From contig VEQB01000088.1 of the NCBI GenBank assembly GCA_018883485.1, forward strand, positions 1 to 8,137: DNA of 8,137 nucleotides, written 5' to 3'. A model generated the notes under the pieces. It did no database searches. It was given only the letters and a program-made list of their open reading frames with translations, and was not told where the DNA came from. The stretch comes from Bacteroidota bacterium (lineage in GTDB: Bacteria > Bacteroidota > Bacteroidia > UKL13-3). Positions 1 through 6,321 of this stretch are shown piece after piece; within the stretch, counting starts at the first letter, position 1, and every line of letters starts with the position of its first letter. The translations under genes were made by a program, and so were the position numbers.

Positions 1-620
1 GTGTAGAGAATACTGTTAATAGAGGTGGTGGCGCATGTTGGGATTTTTCAGAAATTCAACAACTGAGAAATCTATGCAACCAAAATAATCTTATGCTCCA
101 CTTGGATGGAGCAAGACTATTTAATGCGCTAATAGCCAATAATGAAAATGCCTTACAATATGGCGTTGCTTTTGATACTATTTCCATTTGCCTAAGCAAA
201 GGTTTAGGAGCACCGGTTGGATCCGTTCTCATTGGCAATCGCAACCAAATTCATAAAGCCCGCAGAATTAGAAAAGTAATGGGCGGCGGTATGCGCCAAG
301 CCGGTTTTTTAGCAGCTGCCGGGCTATTTGCATTAAAAAACAATGTGAAGCGCTTAAAAATTGATCATGAAAGGGCTAAACAAATTGCAAAAGTGTTGGC
401 CAATTGTAGCTTTGTTGAAGAAATAATGCCGGTTCAAACCAATATCATTATTTTTAAACTTGAACCTACCTTTAATGCGAGCATTTTTACGCAGAAATTA
501 GCGGAAGCAGGTATTAAAGCGAGTGCAATTGGCAATAATTCTATTCGCTTTGTTTTTCATCTAAATCAAAGTGATTCCGATATTGAGAGATTATCCAAAC
601 AATTGGCTAATTTCACTTAA
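1..620 (+). CDS. ltaE: Low-specificity L-threonine aldolase, C-terminal part (5' truncated by window)
   Basis: PLP-dependent aldolase of the beta-eliminating lyase / threonine aldolase family (fold type I), a cytosolic enzyme that cleaves L-threonine or L-allo-threonine to glycine and acetaldehyde. The reading frame is open from base 3 and 205 residues are visible; the family is usually about 340, so the N-terminal third is missing because the window starts inside the gene. Visible family motifs are the ENT...GGG segment at visible residues 2-10, the LHLDGARLFNA block (33-42, whose Asp contacts the PLP ring), and SKGLGAPVGS, whose lysine (visible residue 66) is the expected Schiff-base lysine. 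The GGGMRQAG segment follows, as in intact relatives. The frame ends in TAA with no internal stop, so nothing suggests decay. It is separated from the next gene by 175 bases and has no evident functional link to it. The symbol is given by family similarity; substrate stereospecificity cannot be read here. Confidence 0.93.
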   Translation, partial: VENTVNRGGGACWDFSEIQQLRNLCNQNNLMLHLDGARLFNALIANNENALQYGVAFDTISICLSKGLGAPVGSVLIGNRNQIHKARRIRKVMGGGMRQAGFLAAAGLFALKNNVKRLKIDHERAKQIAKVLANCSFVEEIMPVQTNIIIFKLEPTFNASIFTQKLAEAGIKASAIGNNSIRFVFHLNQSDSDIERLSKQLANFT

Positions 621-631
621 AATATTTTTAC

Positions 632-647
632 GAAATCGAGTGATTTT
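632..647 (+). terminator. Weak hairpin after the threonine aldolase gene
   Basis: Twelve bases after the stop codon there is a perfect five-base stem (AAATC/GATTT) with a GAGT loop, extendable by one G-T pair, followed by TAAT. The stem is short and AT-rich and there is no true T-run, so it is at best a weak terminator. It is listed because it is the only hairpin directly behind the gene. Confidence 0.2.
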
Positions 648-746
648 AATAGAGTAACTGATGATTTTGTCTAAAAAATTGGGTTAAATTTCAACCATGT
701 GAATCTTAATATTTACTAAAAATATACCACAATACAGGCTAATTAC

Positions 747-773
747 TTAATTTGTAAATGTTTTACAGTGTAA
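747..773 (+). promoter_or_regulatory. Candidate promoter/operator region upstream of the giant surface protein gene
   Basis: TTAATTTG at 747-754 matches the Bacteroidota -7 consensus TAnnTTTG at seven of eight positions and lies about 41 bases before the ATG. No convincing -33 TTG element is found at the usual 19-21 base spacing. Immediately downstream are two overlapping dyads: TGTAAA/TTTACA (753-758 and 762-767) and the near-perfect palindrome TTACAGTGTAA (763-773). The dyads could be an operator or an element of the leader mRNA. In AT-rich intergenic DNA short dyads also arise by chance, so confidence is low. No Shine-Dalgarno sequence precedes the ATG at 796, which is normal for the phylum. 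Confidence 0.25.
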
Positions 774-795
774 CATTAACCTTAATTGCATTAAT

Positions 796-3700
796 ATGGT
801 GAGGAAATTACTATTGCCTATTTTGTTATTCATAATTGTTCAAGCAAATGCGCAAACATTTGTCAACTCAATTAATAGTGCAGGATTACCCTCTACCCCA
901 GGAGAAATTTTGGGTGTACTTGACTACAACAACGATGGGTTTCCAGATCTTGTTTATGCCGATGAATTAACGGGAAATATCTTGTTTTACAAAAATGTAA
1001 ATGGCGTTTATTCTAATCAAACAGCCTTTTTAAATTTTCCTAATCTCACGCTAACTGGCATTGGCAACGAATCTGCAATACCGTTCGACTATAATGGCGA
1101 TGGATTTATAGATATTCTAATGGCAAGATCTGGCGTAAATGGAACTTTAAGATTAATTCAAAATAATTGTGGGACAAATTTTACAGATGTTACAACTATC
1201 AGTCAAATTCCTACCAATTTATTTTTAGTTCCTCAATACATCACTAATGACCCAATGATTCTTATCTCGGATTATGATCGTGATAATGATAATGATATCC
1301 TCGTTTCATCTTTAAACGCTACAAATGAATTTGAGGTTAGAGTCATAAAAAATAATGGGGTTTCCTTTGCTGCACCTTCAACACTTCTTACTGGCTTTGG
1401 AACAACAATAGTCCCCTATTTTGCCATTTTAGATTATGATAATGATAAAGATGACGATTTACTAGTTATTAAAAATAGTAATATTAATAATGCAGTAAGC
1501 ATAGATTTATATGATTACAGCTCTGGTAGTTACAGTATACAAGGCAGCACAGATCTTACCAATAGCAGCCCTGTTGGTTTTGCTACTATTTTAGATATTG
1601 ACAATGATGGTTTTGATGATATATTGCTTGGAACCAAAGAAGTAGTTTCACCTGGATCAGGAAATAATGGCAATAGAGTATTTAGAAATAACGGAGGTAA
1701 TGCAACTTTCACAAATGTTACGGGCTTTTATAATACCTACCAAGGTGCCATTACTGGAGATAATTTTATGAGCCACGCTTTCGATTTTGATAACGATGGT
1801 GACTTAGATATTATTTGGGAAGTTAAGTCTAATTCTTTAAGCGATAATAGACCTGCCTTCAGAACACAAGCTGCCCCAGGTATATTTGTTGCCAATAATG
1901 GTTTAAATTTATTAAGCATCAGCGCCTCAACCAGAAAAAAATTAGTTGTTTTAGATTATAACAATGATGGTAAATTAGATGTATTTGGTGCAACTGCAAC
2001 AGGAAGTGCTTTGATGAGAAACAATACGCCTGGTGCAAATTATCTAAAAGTAAAATTATATGCTTGTAACGGACATGGCATTCCAATTGGATCAAAAGTT
2101 TATGTTAGTGCAAATGGTTTAACCCAATTTAAAGCCTATAACTATTCCCAAACATTTACAAGCACTGCGGCAACAAGTAATGAATTACATTTTGGATTAG
2201 GTAACAATAACACTGTAGATACTGTAATAGCTTTCTTTCCAGACTTTGGAAATATAGTTACACTAACAAATGTAGCAGCCAATCAAACAATTAAAATGGT
2301 AGATGGATCTTGTACTATTGCTGAGCCATTGGTATTTGAGTTTCCAACAGATTCTAACAATGTTTGTGGTGTTTCTGAAACCTTTATTTCTGCACCAAGC
2401 GGTTTTGTAAATTACGCCTGGAAAACGGGAGAGAGCACACCTGATATTTTAGTAAATAAAGAAGGTTGGTACGTTTGTACTGCCACTAATGCAGCTGGAT
2501 GTTCTGCTACCGATAGTATCTTTGTTGGTTTCGGTTTTGGCTATGTAACTCCAACTGATACCATTATTTGTAAAGGGTCGCCTGTTACCATTAAAGCTTA
2601 TCCAAGATATGATTGTTCTCCATTTGGTGCTCCAATTAAGGCTGTTGTAAATGGTCAAGCTCTAGCTGATTACAACTATGCTGGTGAATTTAATGGACAC
2701 CACTATTATATATCGAACAGACCAAATAGTTGGAATAATGCTGCTAGAGAGGCATTGGCATTGGGTGGAGTTTTAGCGTCAATAAATAATATTGAAGAGC
2801 AAACATTTATTGAAAATAATCTAACCCTTTCTGGTAAAAACATGTGGTTAGGTTTGTATAATGTTGGCAACGATCCTTTTGTTTGGATGAATTGTGATAC
2901 CTTAAATTACACCAATTGGGCAGGTGGAGGCCCTGTTCCAGATCCAACCAGAAATTTTGTATTTTATAGATCAGATGCTTGTCCGGAAGGCCGATTTTGG
3001 AAAAATACCATTAATGATCCTTTACCTGGGGAGGCTTGCGAAAGTGAAATTTTTGCTTTAGTAGAATTTGATAACGCTACTAATATTAGTTATCTATGGA
3101 GTACAGGAGATACAACTGCTACCATAAATGTTACACCCAGCACCACCACGGGATATTTTGTAAGCATCGTCCAAAATGGGAAAACCTGCTTTGGATCAAG
3201 CAATATAAATATTGTTGATGTTAATAATTTAATACCTATTGATTCATTAACAGAATGTAAGGCTTCCATTGTTTTTATACAAGCAACCGAAGGTTTAGCT
3301 TCATATAGTTGGAGTAATGGAAGAACTACCAGTGGTATTAATGTATTTGCCAATGGCTGGTATAAAGTAACTGCTACCTCTGCAGAAGGCTGCACAGGTT
3401 CTGATAGTGTTTATGTTAATATTTATAATACCAGTATTAGAACTCCAGACACTTTAGTTTGTGCCGGTGTTACTGTTTTCTTAAGAGGCCCTGCAGCCCC
3501 TTTAATTTTTCAAACAGACTACACGCAAAACTTCCAAACTGGTAGTTTCCCTGGTTGGAACTCCCTTTCAAATATAAATTATGGTGGTTCAAAAGTATTA
3601 GGTCCATTTGCAAATGACTCTATAACCTACAATCAAGCAAATTTGCCAACCCACGACTCGGTAATGGTTACTTTCGATTTGTATATACACGACACTTGGG

Positions 3701-6309
3701 AAGGCAATTGCTCAACTAATGGTCCTGATTTGTTTAGGTTCAAAAATGGTACAACTAATGTTATAAATACTACTTTTTCTAATACAGTTGGATGCACACA
3801 AGGATATGCGAATAGTGGCATAACAGGAACCTATCCTGCTTTAAATGATGCTGCAGCCACAGGCTTAGTAAAACGTTGTGATGCTACCCCAACTTCTACA
3901 ACAAAATATACCATCACCAGAAAGTTTAGGCATTCGGCAACCGATTTAAATCTTTCTTGGGTTGGTGACCTTAGAGACGCTGTTGATAATTCTACTAAAT
4001 GTAATGAAAGCTGGTCTATCGACAATGTAACTATTCAATTGAGAAGAGAAGGAGGCTTATTATGGTCAACAGGTGAATCTACCCAAAACATTTTCGTAGT
4101 TCCAACCAATCCTAGCAACGAGTATTGGGTTAGAATTCCTGTAGGAAATTCATTTTGTTATGACACAGTTGTAGTGTCTACCATAGTTGGTGAGTTACCT
4201 TTTAATTTAATTAATTCGGATACTTTTAGAATTTGTGGTTACCCTTCAAATATTACAGTAAGTAATAGATATGACTCTTATGAATGGAATACTGGGGAAA
4301 CTTCTAATCCTATTACGGTATTTAATACGGGCTGGTATAAAGTTAAAGCCTCTCTAAATCAAGGTTGTTTTACAAATGATAGTGTGTATGTGCCATTTCA
4401 TAAATTAGAAACAGCGCCTTCAGATACTACAGTTTGTTTAGGGAACCCAGTTACTATAAGAGTAGATTATAACAATGATTGTAGCCCATTTGGAGGACCA
4501 GCAAATACAGGTTATATAGCAGGGCAAGCTATAGCCGGTTATACTTATAAAGGTGAATACCATGGCCATTATTATTACCAAGCAGATGCCCCAAGCAGTT
4601 GGAGTGTTGCGGCCCAAAATGCTTTAACCGCTGGAGGTCATTTAGCCAATATTTATGATGTAAATGAATTAGGTTTTATTAGAGATAATATTATTGACAA
4701 TACTTGGATAGGCCTATATAGAAATCCAACTTTAGGCTATCATATTTGGATGAATTGTGATTCCCTAACCATTAACAATTGGGCTTCAGCAGAACCTGCT
4801 GCTTCCCCGGAAGATTATGTATTTATGTATGGTGCTACCTGTACAGAACCTTTTAAATGGAAAAGTCATGTGGATGATCCATCAAGTTTATCTGACCCGT
4901 GTTTGACCAAAATTTATGGATTATTAGAAATTGAACCATGGACTTATGAATACAATTGGTATGACAATAGTTTCAATTTAATTTCAAATAGTGAAACATT
5001 GCTTGTTAACCCAACTAAAAATGTAACCTATAGAGCTTTCCATGCACTATTTCCTAATGGATCTAATTGTAATAGTGGTACTGCTAATATTACAGTAATT
5101 GACGAAAACTTTGGTATCTTACAAGACAGTGTAGAAAAAGTAAACTGCCAAGGCGATACGGTTATGTTAGTTGCTACTCCAGGATTTTCGAACTACAATT
5201 GGGATAATGGACAAACAGGGCAAATAGCTGTTTATAGCGATACAGTTGGATGGGTATTTTGCACCTATGATAATGGAACTTGTGTATTTAAGGATAGTGC
5301 TTATTTAAATGTTCCTAAAGCGTTAAGTCCAAATCCAACGGTTACTAATCTTAAGTGTAAAGGCGATAAAGATGCCCAAGCATTTGCTGATGCAACAGGC
5401 GGTACTTTACCTTACAATTTCTTCTGGAATTACAATGGTTCAACCGCACAACTTCAAACTAACCTATCTCCAAACAGCTATGTTTACGCTATCACAGATC
5501 AAATAGGCTGCATTGTTTACGATACCATAGTTATTAACGAACCAGACACTGCATTAAGTCTTAAAATTAATGTATTAAAAGGTATCAATTGCAATGGAGA
5601 TAGCAATGGTATTCTAGTTCCAGTTATAATTGGTGGTGAGAAGCCTTATATTGGAGGTTGGTTTGGGTTAATATCAGATACTTTGTTTAATGCTAAAATT
5701 GGCAAGTACATCTATACCTTAACAGATATTAGAGGTTGCCTTAAAAAGGATAGTGTTACACTAACTGAACCTCAGACTTTAGTGTTAAACGCAAGCATTC
5801 AAAAACAAATCTTTTGTGCAGAAGACTCTAATGGGGTTGTTATACTTGGGGCTAGCGGAGGTACGCTACCTTACCTGTTTTCATGGAATGGTGTTACAGC
5901 CACTAATGACACCTTATTTAATGTTTATAGAGGTAGTTTTAAAGCTAGGGTAATAGATAAGAATGGCTGCATAGATTCGGCCATTTTAACCATGGTTCAA
6001 TCAAACACTGACCCCAACTTATGCGGTATAACTGTTTCTTCTGGCTTTACGCCAAATGGTGATGGAAGAAATGACTTCTTTTATATTAAAGGTTTAGAAG
6101 GATACCCAGACAACGAGTTAACCATATTTAACCGTTGGGGTGAAACTGTTTATAGCGCAATTAACTATAAGAATGATTGGGAGGGAAAACCTGATAGATC
6201 ATTGATTAATACAGCAGATGGTTTAGTTCCAAATGATACCTATTTTTACATATTAAAAACCAAAGCGAATAACAGGACTTATTCGGGATATGTTTATATA
6301 ACCAGATAA
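796..6309 (+). CDS. Giant T9SS-exported multidomain surface protein (FG-GAP propeller, ASPIC/UnbV, Ig-like, C-type lectin-like, SprB repeats, type B sorting domain)
   Basis: An 1837-residue secreted protein, probably an adhesin or glycan-binding surface protein. Residues 1-19 form a Sec signal peptide (KLLLPILLFIIV core, likely cleavage ANA|Q), which fixes the start. Residues 41-396 hold seven D-x-[DN]-x-D-type FG-GAP/VCBS motifs (43, 98, 159, 213, 267, 330, 387). Residues about 414-500 resemble ASPIC/UnbV (GxxIGSKVYV, LHFGLGNNN). Residues about 515-1437 are three composite modules, each an Ig-like domain followed by a split Ig-like domain carrying a guest: C-type-lectin-like at about 628-757 and 1249-1380, and a different beta-rich domain at about 903-1083. 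A further Ig-like domain (about 1438-1506), three SprB-type repeats (about 1512-1736) and a CHU_C/type B sorting domain (1749-1837: FTPNGDG, IFNRWGETVY, GYVYITR) follow. The sorting domain implies outer-membrane passage by the T9SS and then surface attachment or release. The PorP/SprF gene 12 bases downstream is its probable partner. No catalytic motif is seen and the ligand is unknown. The frame is intact. Confidence 0.93.
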   Translation: MVRKLLLPILLFIIVQANAQTFVNSINSAGLPSTPGEILGVLDYNNDGFPDLVYADELTGNILFYKNVNGVYSNQTAFLNFPNLTLTGIGNESAIPFDYNGDGFIDILMARSGVNGTLRLIQNNCGTNFTDVTTISQIPTNLFLVPQYITNDPMILISDYDRDNDNDILVSSLNATNEFEVRVIKNNGVSFAAPSTLLTGFGTTIVPYFAILDYDNDKDDDLLVIKNSNINNAVSIDLYDYSSGSYSIQGSTDLTNSSPVGFATILDIDNDGFDDILLGTKEVVSPGSGNNGNRVFRNNGGNATFTNVTGFYNTYQGAITGDNFMSHAFDFDNDGDLDIIWEVKSNSLSDNRPAFRTQAAPGIFVANNGLNLLSISASTRKKLVVLDYNNDGKLDVFGATATGSALMRNNTPGANYLKVKLYACNGHGIPIGSKVYVSANGLTQFKAYNYSQTFTSTAATSNELHFGLGNNNTVDTVIAFFPDFGNIVTLTNVAANQTIKMVDGSCTIAEPLVFEFPTDSNNVCGVSETFISAPSGFVNYAWKTGESTPDILVNKEGWYVCTATNAAGCSATDSIFVGFGFGYVTPTDTIICKGSPVTIKAYPRYDCSPFGAPIKAVVNGQALADYNYAGEFNGHHYYISNRPNSWNNAAREALALGGVLASINNIEEQTFIENNLTLSGKNMWLGLYNVGNDPFVWMNCDTLNYTNWAGGGPVPDPTRNFVFYRSDACPEGRFWKNTINDPLPGEACESEIFALVEFDNATNISYLWSTGDTTATINVTPSTTTGYFVSIVQNGKTCFGSSNINIVDVNNLIPIDSLTECKASIVFIQATEGLASYSWSNGRTTSGINVFANGWYKVTATSAEGCTGSDSVYVNIYNTSIRTPDTLVCAGVTVFLRGPAAPLIFQTDYTQNFQTGSFPGWNSLSNINYGGSKVLGPFANDSITYNQANLPTHDSVMVTFDLYIHDTWEGNCSTNGPDLFRFKNGTTNVINTTFSNTVGCTQGYANSGITGTYPALNDAAATGLVKRCDATPTSTTKYTITRKFRHSATDLNLSWVGDLRDAVDNSTKCNESWSIDNVTIQLRREGGLLWSTGESTQNIFVVPTNPSNEYWVRIPVGNSFCYDTVVVSTIVGELPFNLINSDTFRICGYPSNITVSNRYDSYEWNTGETSNPITVFNTGWYKVKASLNQGCFTNDSVYVPFHKLETAPSDTTVCLGNPVTIRVDYNNDCSPFGGPANTGYIAGQAIAGYTYKGEYHGHYYYQADAPSSWSVAAQNALTAGGHLANIYDVNELGFIRDNIIDNTWIGLYRNPTLGYHIWMNCDSLTINNWASAEPAASPEDYVFMYGATCTEPFKWKSHVDDPSSLSDPCLTKIYGLLEIEPWTYEYNWYDNSFNLISNSETLLVNPTKNVTYRAFHALFPNGSNCNSGTANITVIDENFGILQDSVEKVNCQGDTVMLVATPGFSNYNWDNGQTGQIAVYSDTVGWVFCTYDNGTCVFKDSAYLNVPKALSPNPTVTNLKCKGDKDAQAFADATGGTLPYNFFWNYNGSTAQLQTNLSPNSYVYAITDQIGCIVYDTIVINEPDTALSLKINVLKGINCNGDSNGILVPVIIGGEKPYIGGWFGLISDTLFNAKIGKYIYTLTDIRGCLKKDSVTLTEPQTLVLNASIQKQIFCAEDSNGVVILGASGGTLPYLFSWNGVTATNDTLFNVYRGSFKARVIDKNGCIDSAILTMVQSNTDPNLCGITVSSGFTPNGDGRNDFFYIKGLEGYPDNELTIFNRWGETVYSAINYKNDWEGKPDRSLINTADGLVPNDTYFYILKTKANNRTYSGYVYITR
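916..1983 (+). repeat. Seven FG-GAP/VCBS repeats, probable seven-bladed beta-propeller
   Basis: Residues 41-396 of the giant protein contain seven Asp-rich loops, such as DYNNDGFPD, DYNGDGFID, DIDNDGFDD and DFDNDGDLD, starting at residues 43, 98, 159, 213, 267, 330 and 387. The intervals are 54-63 residues, the usual blade length of integrin-alpha-type propellers. In that family each loop binds calcium. The third and fourth copies (DYDRDNDND, DYDNDKDDD) lack the central glycine but keep the acidic positions. The count of seven fits one closed propeller; this is inferred from spacing, not from a structure. Confidence 0.8.
2035..2295 (+). other. ASPIC/UnbV-like domain within the giant protein
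   Basis: Residues about 414-500 follow the propeller directly and show the ASPIC/UnbV pattern: NYLKVKLY, then GIPIGSKVYV, then LHFGLGNNNTVD, a hydrophobic strand ending in FPDFG, and LTNVAANQTIK. ASPIC/UnbV is commonly found just C-terminal to FG-GAP/VCBS repeats in secreted bacterial proteins, so the pair here is a known arrangement. Its exact function is not established. Confidence 0.75.
2677..3066 (+). other. C-type-lectin-like domain, copy 1
   Basis: Residues about 628-757 of the giant protein. The alpha-helical start (SWNNAAREALALGGVLASI), the WLGLY strand (684-688), WMNCD (697-701), TNW (706-708) and C-terminal FWKN and CESEIFALVE follow the order of a C-type lectin fold. The canonical Ca/sugar tripeptide (EPN or QPD) is replaced by GGP around Pro713, and the WND motif is reduced to WKN, so classical calcium-dependent sugar binding is doubtful. 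Cysteines 607, 700, 729 and 748 recur at matching positions in copy 2. Confidence 0.75.
3502..4044 (+). other. Unassigned beta-rich guest domain (probable lectin-like beta-sandwich)
   Basis: Residues about 903-1083 of the giant protein occupy the guest position that C-type-lectin-like domains occupy in the neighbouring modules. The segment begins with an FQTGSFPGWN strand, contains FDLYIHDTWEGN, and closes with ESWSIDNVTI, a layout of alternating beta strands that recalls secreted jelly-roll or LamG/MAM-like domains. The family is not securely recognised. It has its own cysteines (972, 1000, 1028, 1069) and no similarity by eye to the two C-type-lectin-like copies. Confidence 0.5.
4540..4935 (+). 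other. C-type-lectin-like domain, copy 2
   Basis: Residues about 1249-1380 of the giant protein, related to copy 1 over its whole length: SSWSVAAQNALTAGGHLANI, WIGLY (1304-1308), WMNCD (1318-1322), NNW (1327-1329) and a closing IYGLLEIE. Unlike copy 1 it keeps Glu1333-Pro1334 of an EPN-like loop and Glu1339-Asp1340 shortly after, so a calcium site is more plausible here. Cysteines 1229, 1321, 1349 and 1369 match those of copy 1 within one residue of spacing. Confidence 0.75.
5329..6003 (+). repeat. Three SprB-type repeats
   Basis: Residues about 1512-1736 of the giant protein form three units with a period of 75-78 residues. Each has a first Cys (1521, 1599, 1674), a GG-x-x-PY turn (1535-1540, 1613-1618, 1688-1693), and a GC near its end (Cys 1572, 1648, 1725), giving Cys-Cys spacings of 51, 49 and 51. 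This matches the repeat of the gliding adhesin SprB. The units probably act as a stalk between the binding heads and the sorting domain. Presence of the repeat does not by itself show that the cell glides. Confidence 0.8.
6040..6306 (+). other. T9SS type B C-terminal sorting domain (CHU_C / gliding-motility-associated)
   Basis: Residues 1749-1837 of the giant protein contain the hallmark FTPNGDGRND, the IFNRWGETVY strand, a DWEGKPD segment, a DTYFYILK strand and the terminal GYVYITR. This is the family signal that routes proteins through the type IX secretion system; type B substrates commonly depend on a PorP/SprF-like partner, and such a gene follows directly. Confidence 0.95.
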
Positions 6310-6321
6310 TAAAGAAACACT

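Larger units (their letters stand above)
2338..5106 (+). repeat. Threefold composite module: Ig-like plus guest-split Ig-like
   Basis: Three tandem protein-level modules cover residues about 515-810, 812-1130 and 1135-1437. Each begins with an intact Ig-like domain (Cys pair 524/569, 821/866, 1147/1191; Trp 542, 839, 1164; GWYxV strand). Exactly 23 residues after its second Cys comes the first Cys of a second Ig-like domain (592, 889, 1214; PxDTxxCxG). That domain is interrupted by a guest and resumes at the W-x-x-G or W-Y-D strand (Trp 768, 1090, 1388), ending at Cys 798, 1121 or 1425. Modules 1 and 3 carry related C-type-lectin-like guests; module 2 carries a different domain. The copies have diverged strongly at DNA level, so the duplication is old. 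Confidence 0.75.

Noticed and set aside
677..696. Minus-strand GGTT/AACC hairpin followed by a T-run, resembling a terminator
   Set aside because: The stem is only four base pairs and no minus-strand gene leads into it.
916..1983. Recurring GATTATGATAATGAT-like DNA, suggestive of a direct-repeat or CRISPR array
   Set aside because: The similarity follows the coding of Asp/Asn-rich calcium loops in one reading frame, spacing varies from 54 to 63 codons, and the DNA between copies is coding.
3090..3395. A 101-codon open frame on the minus strand, and several shorter ones across 1530-4025 and 7051-7278
   Set aside because: They lie antisense inside intact genes with strong family motifs, have no promoter or family motif of their own, and are expected by chance in AT-rich coding DNA.
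796..6309. Enzymatic role for the giant protein (protease, glycoside hydrolase)
   Set aside because: No catalytic motif or enzyme-like domain was seen; every recognisable segment is a structural, binding or sorting module.
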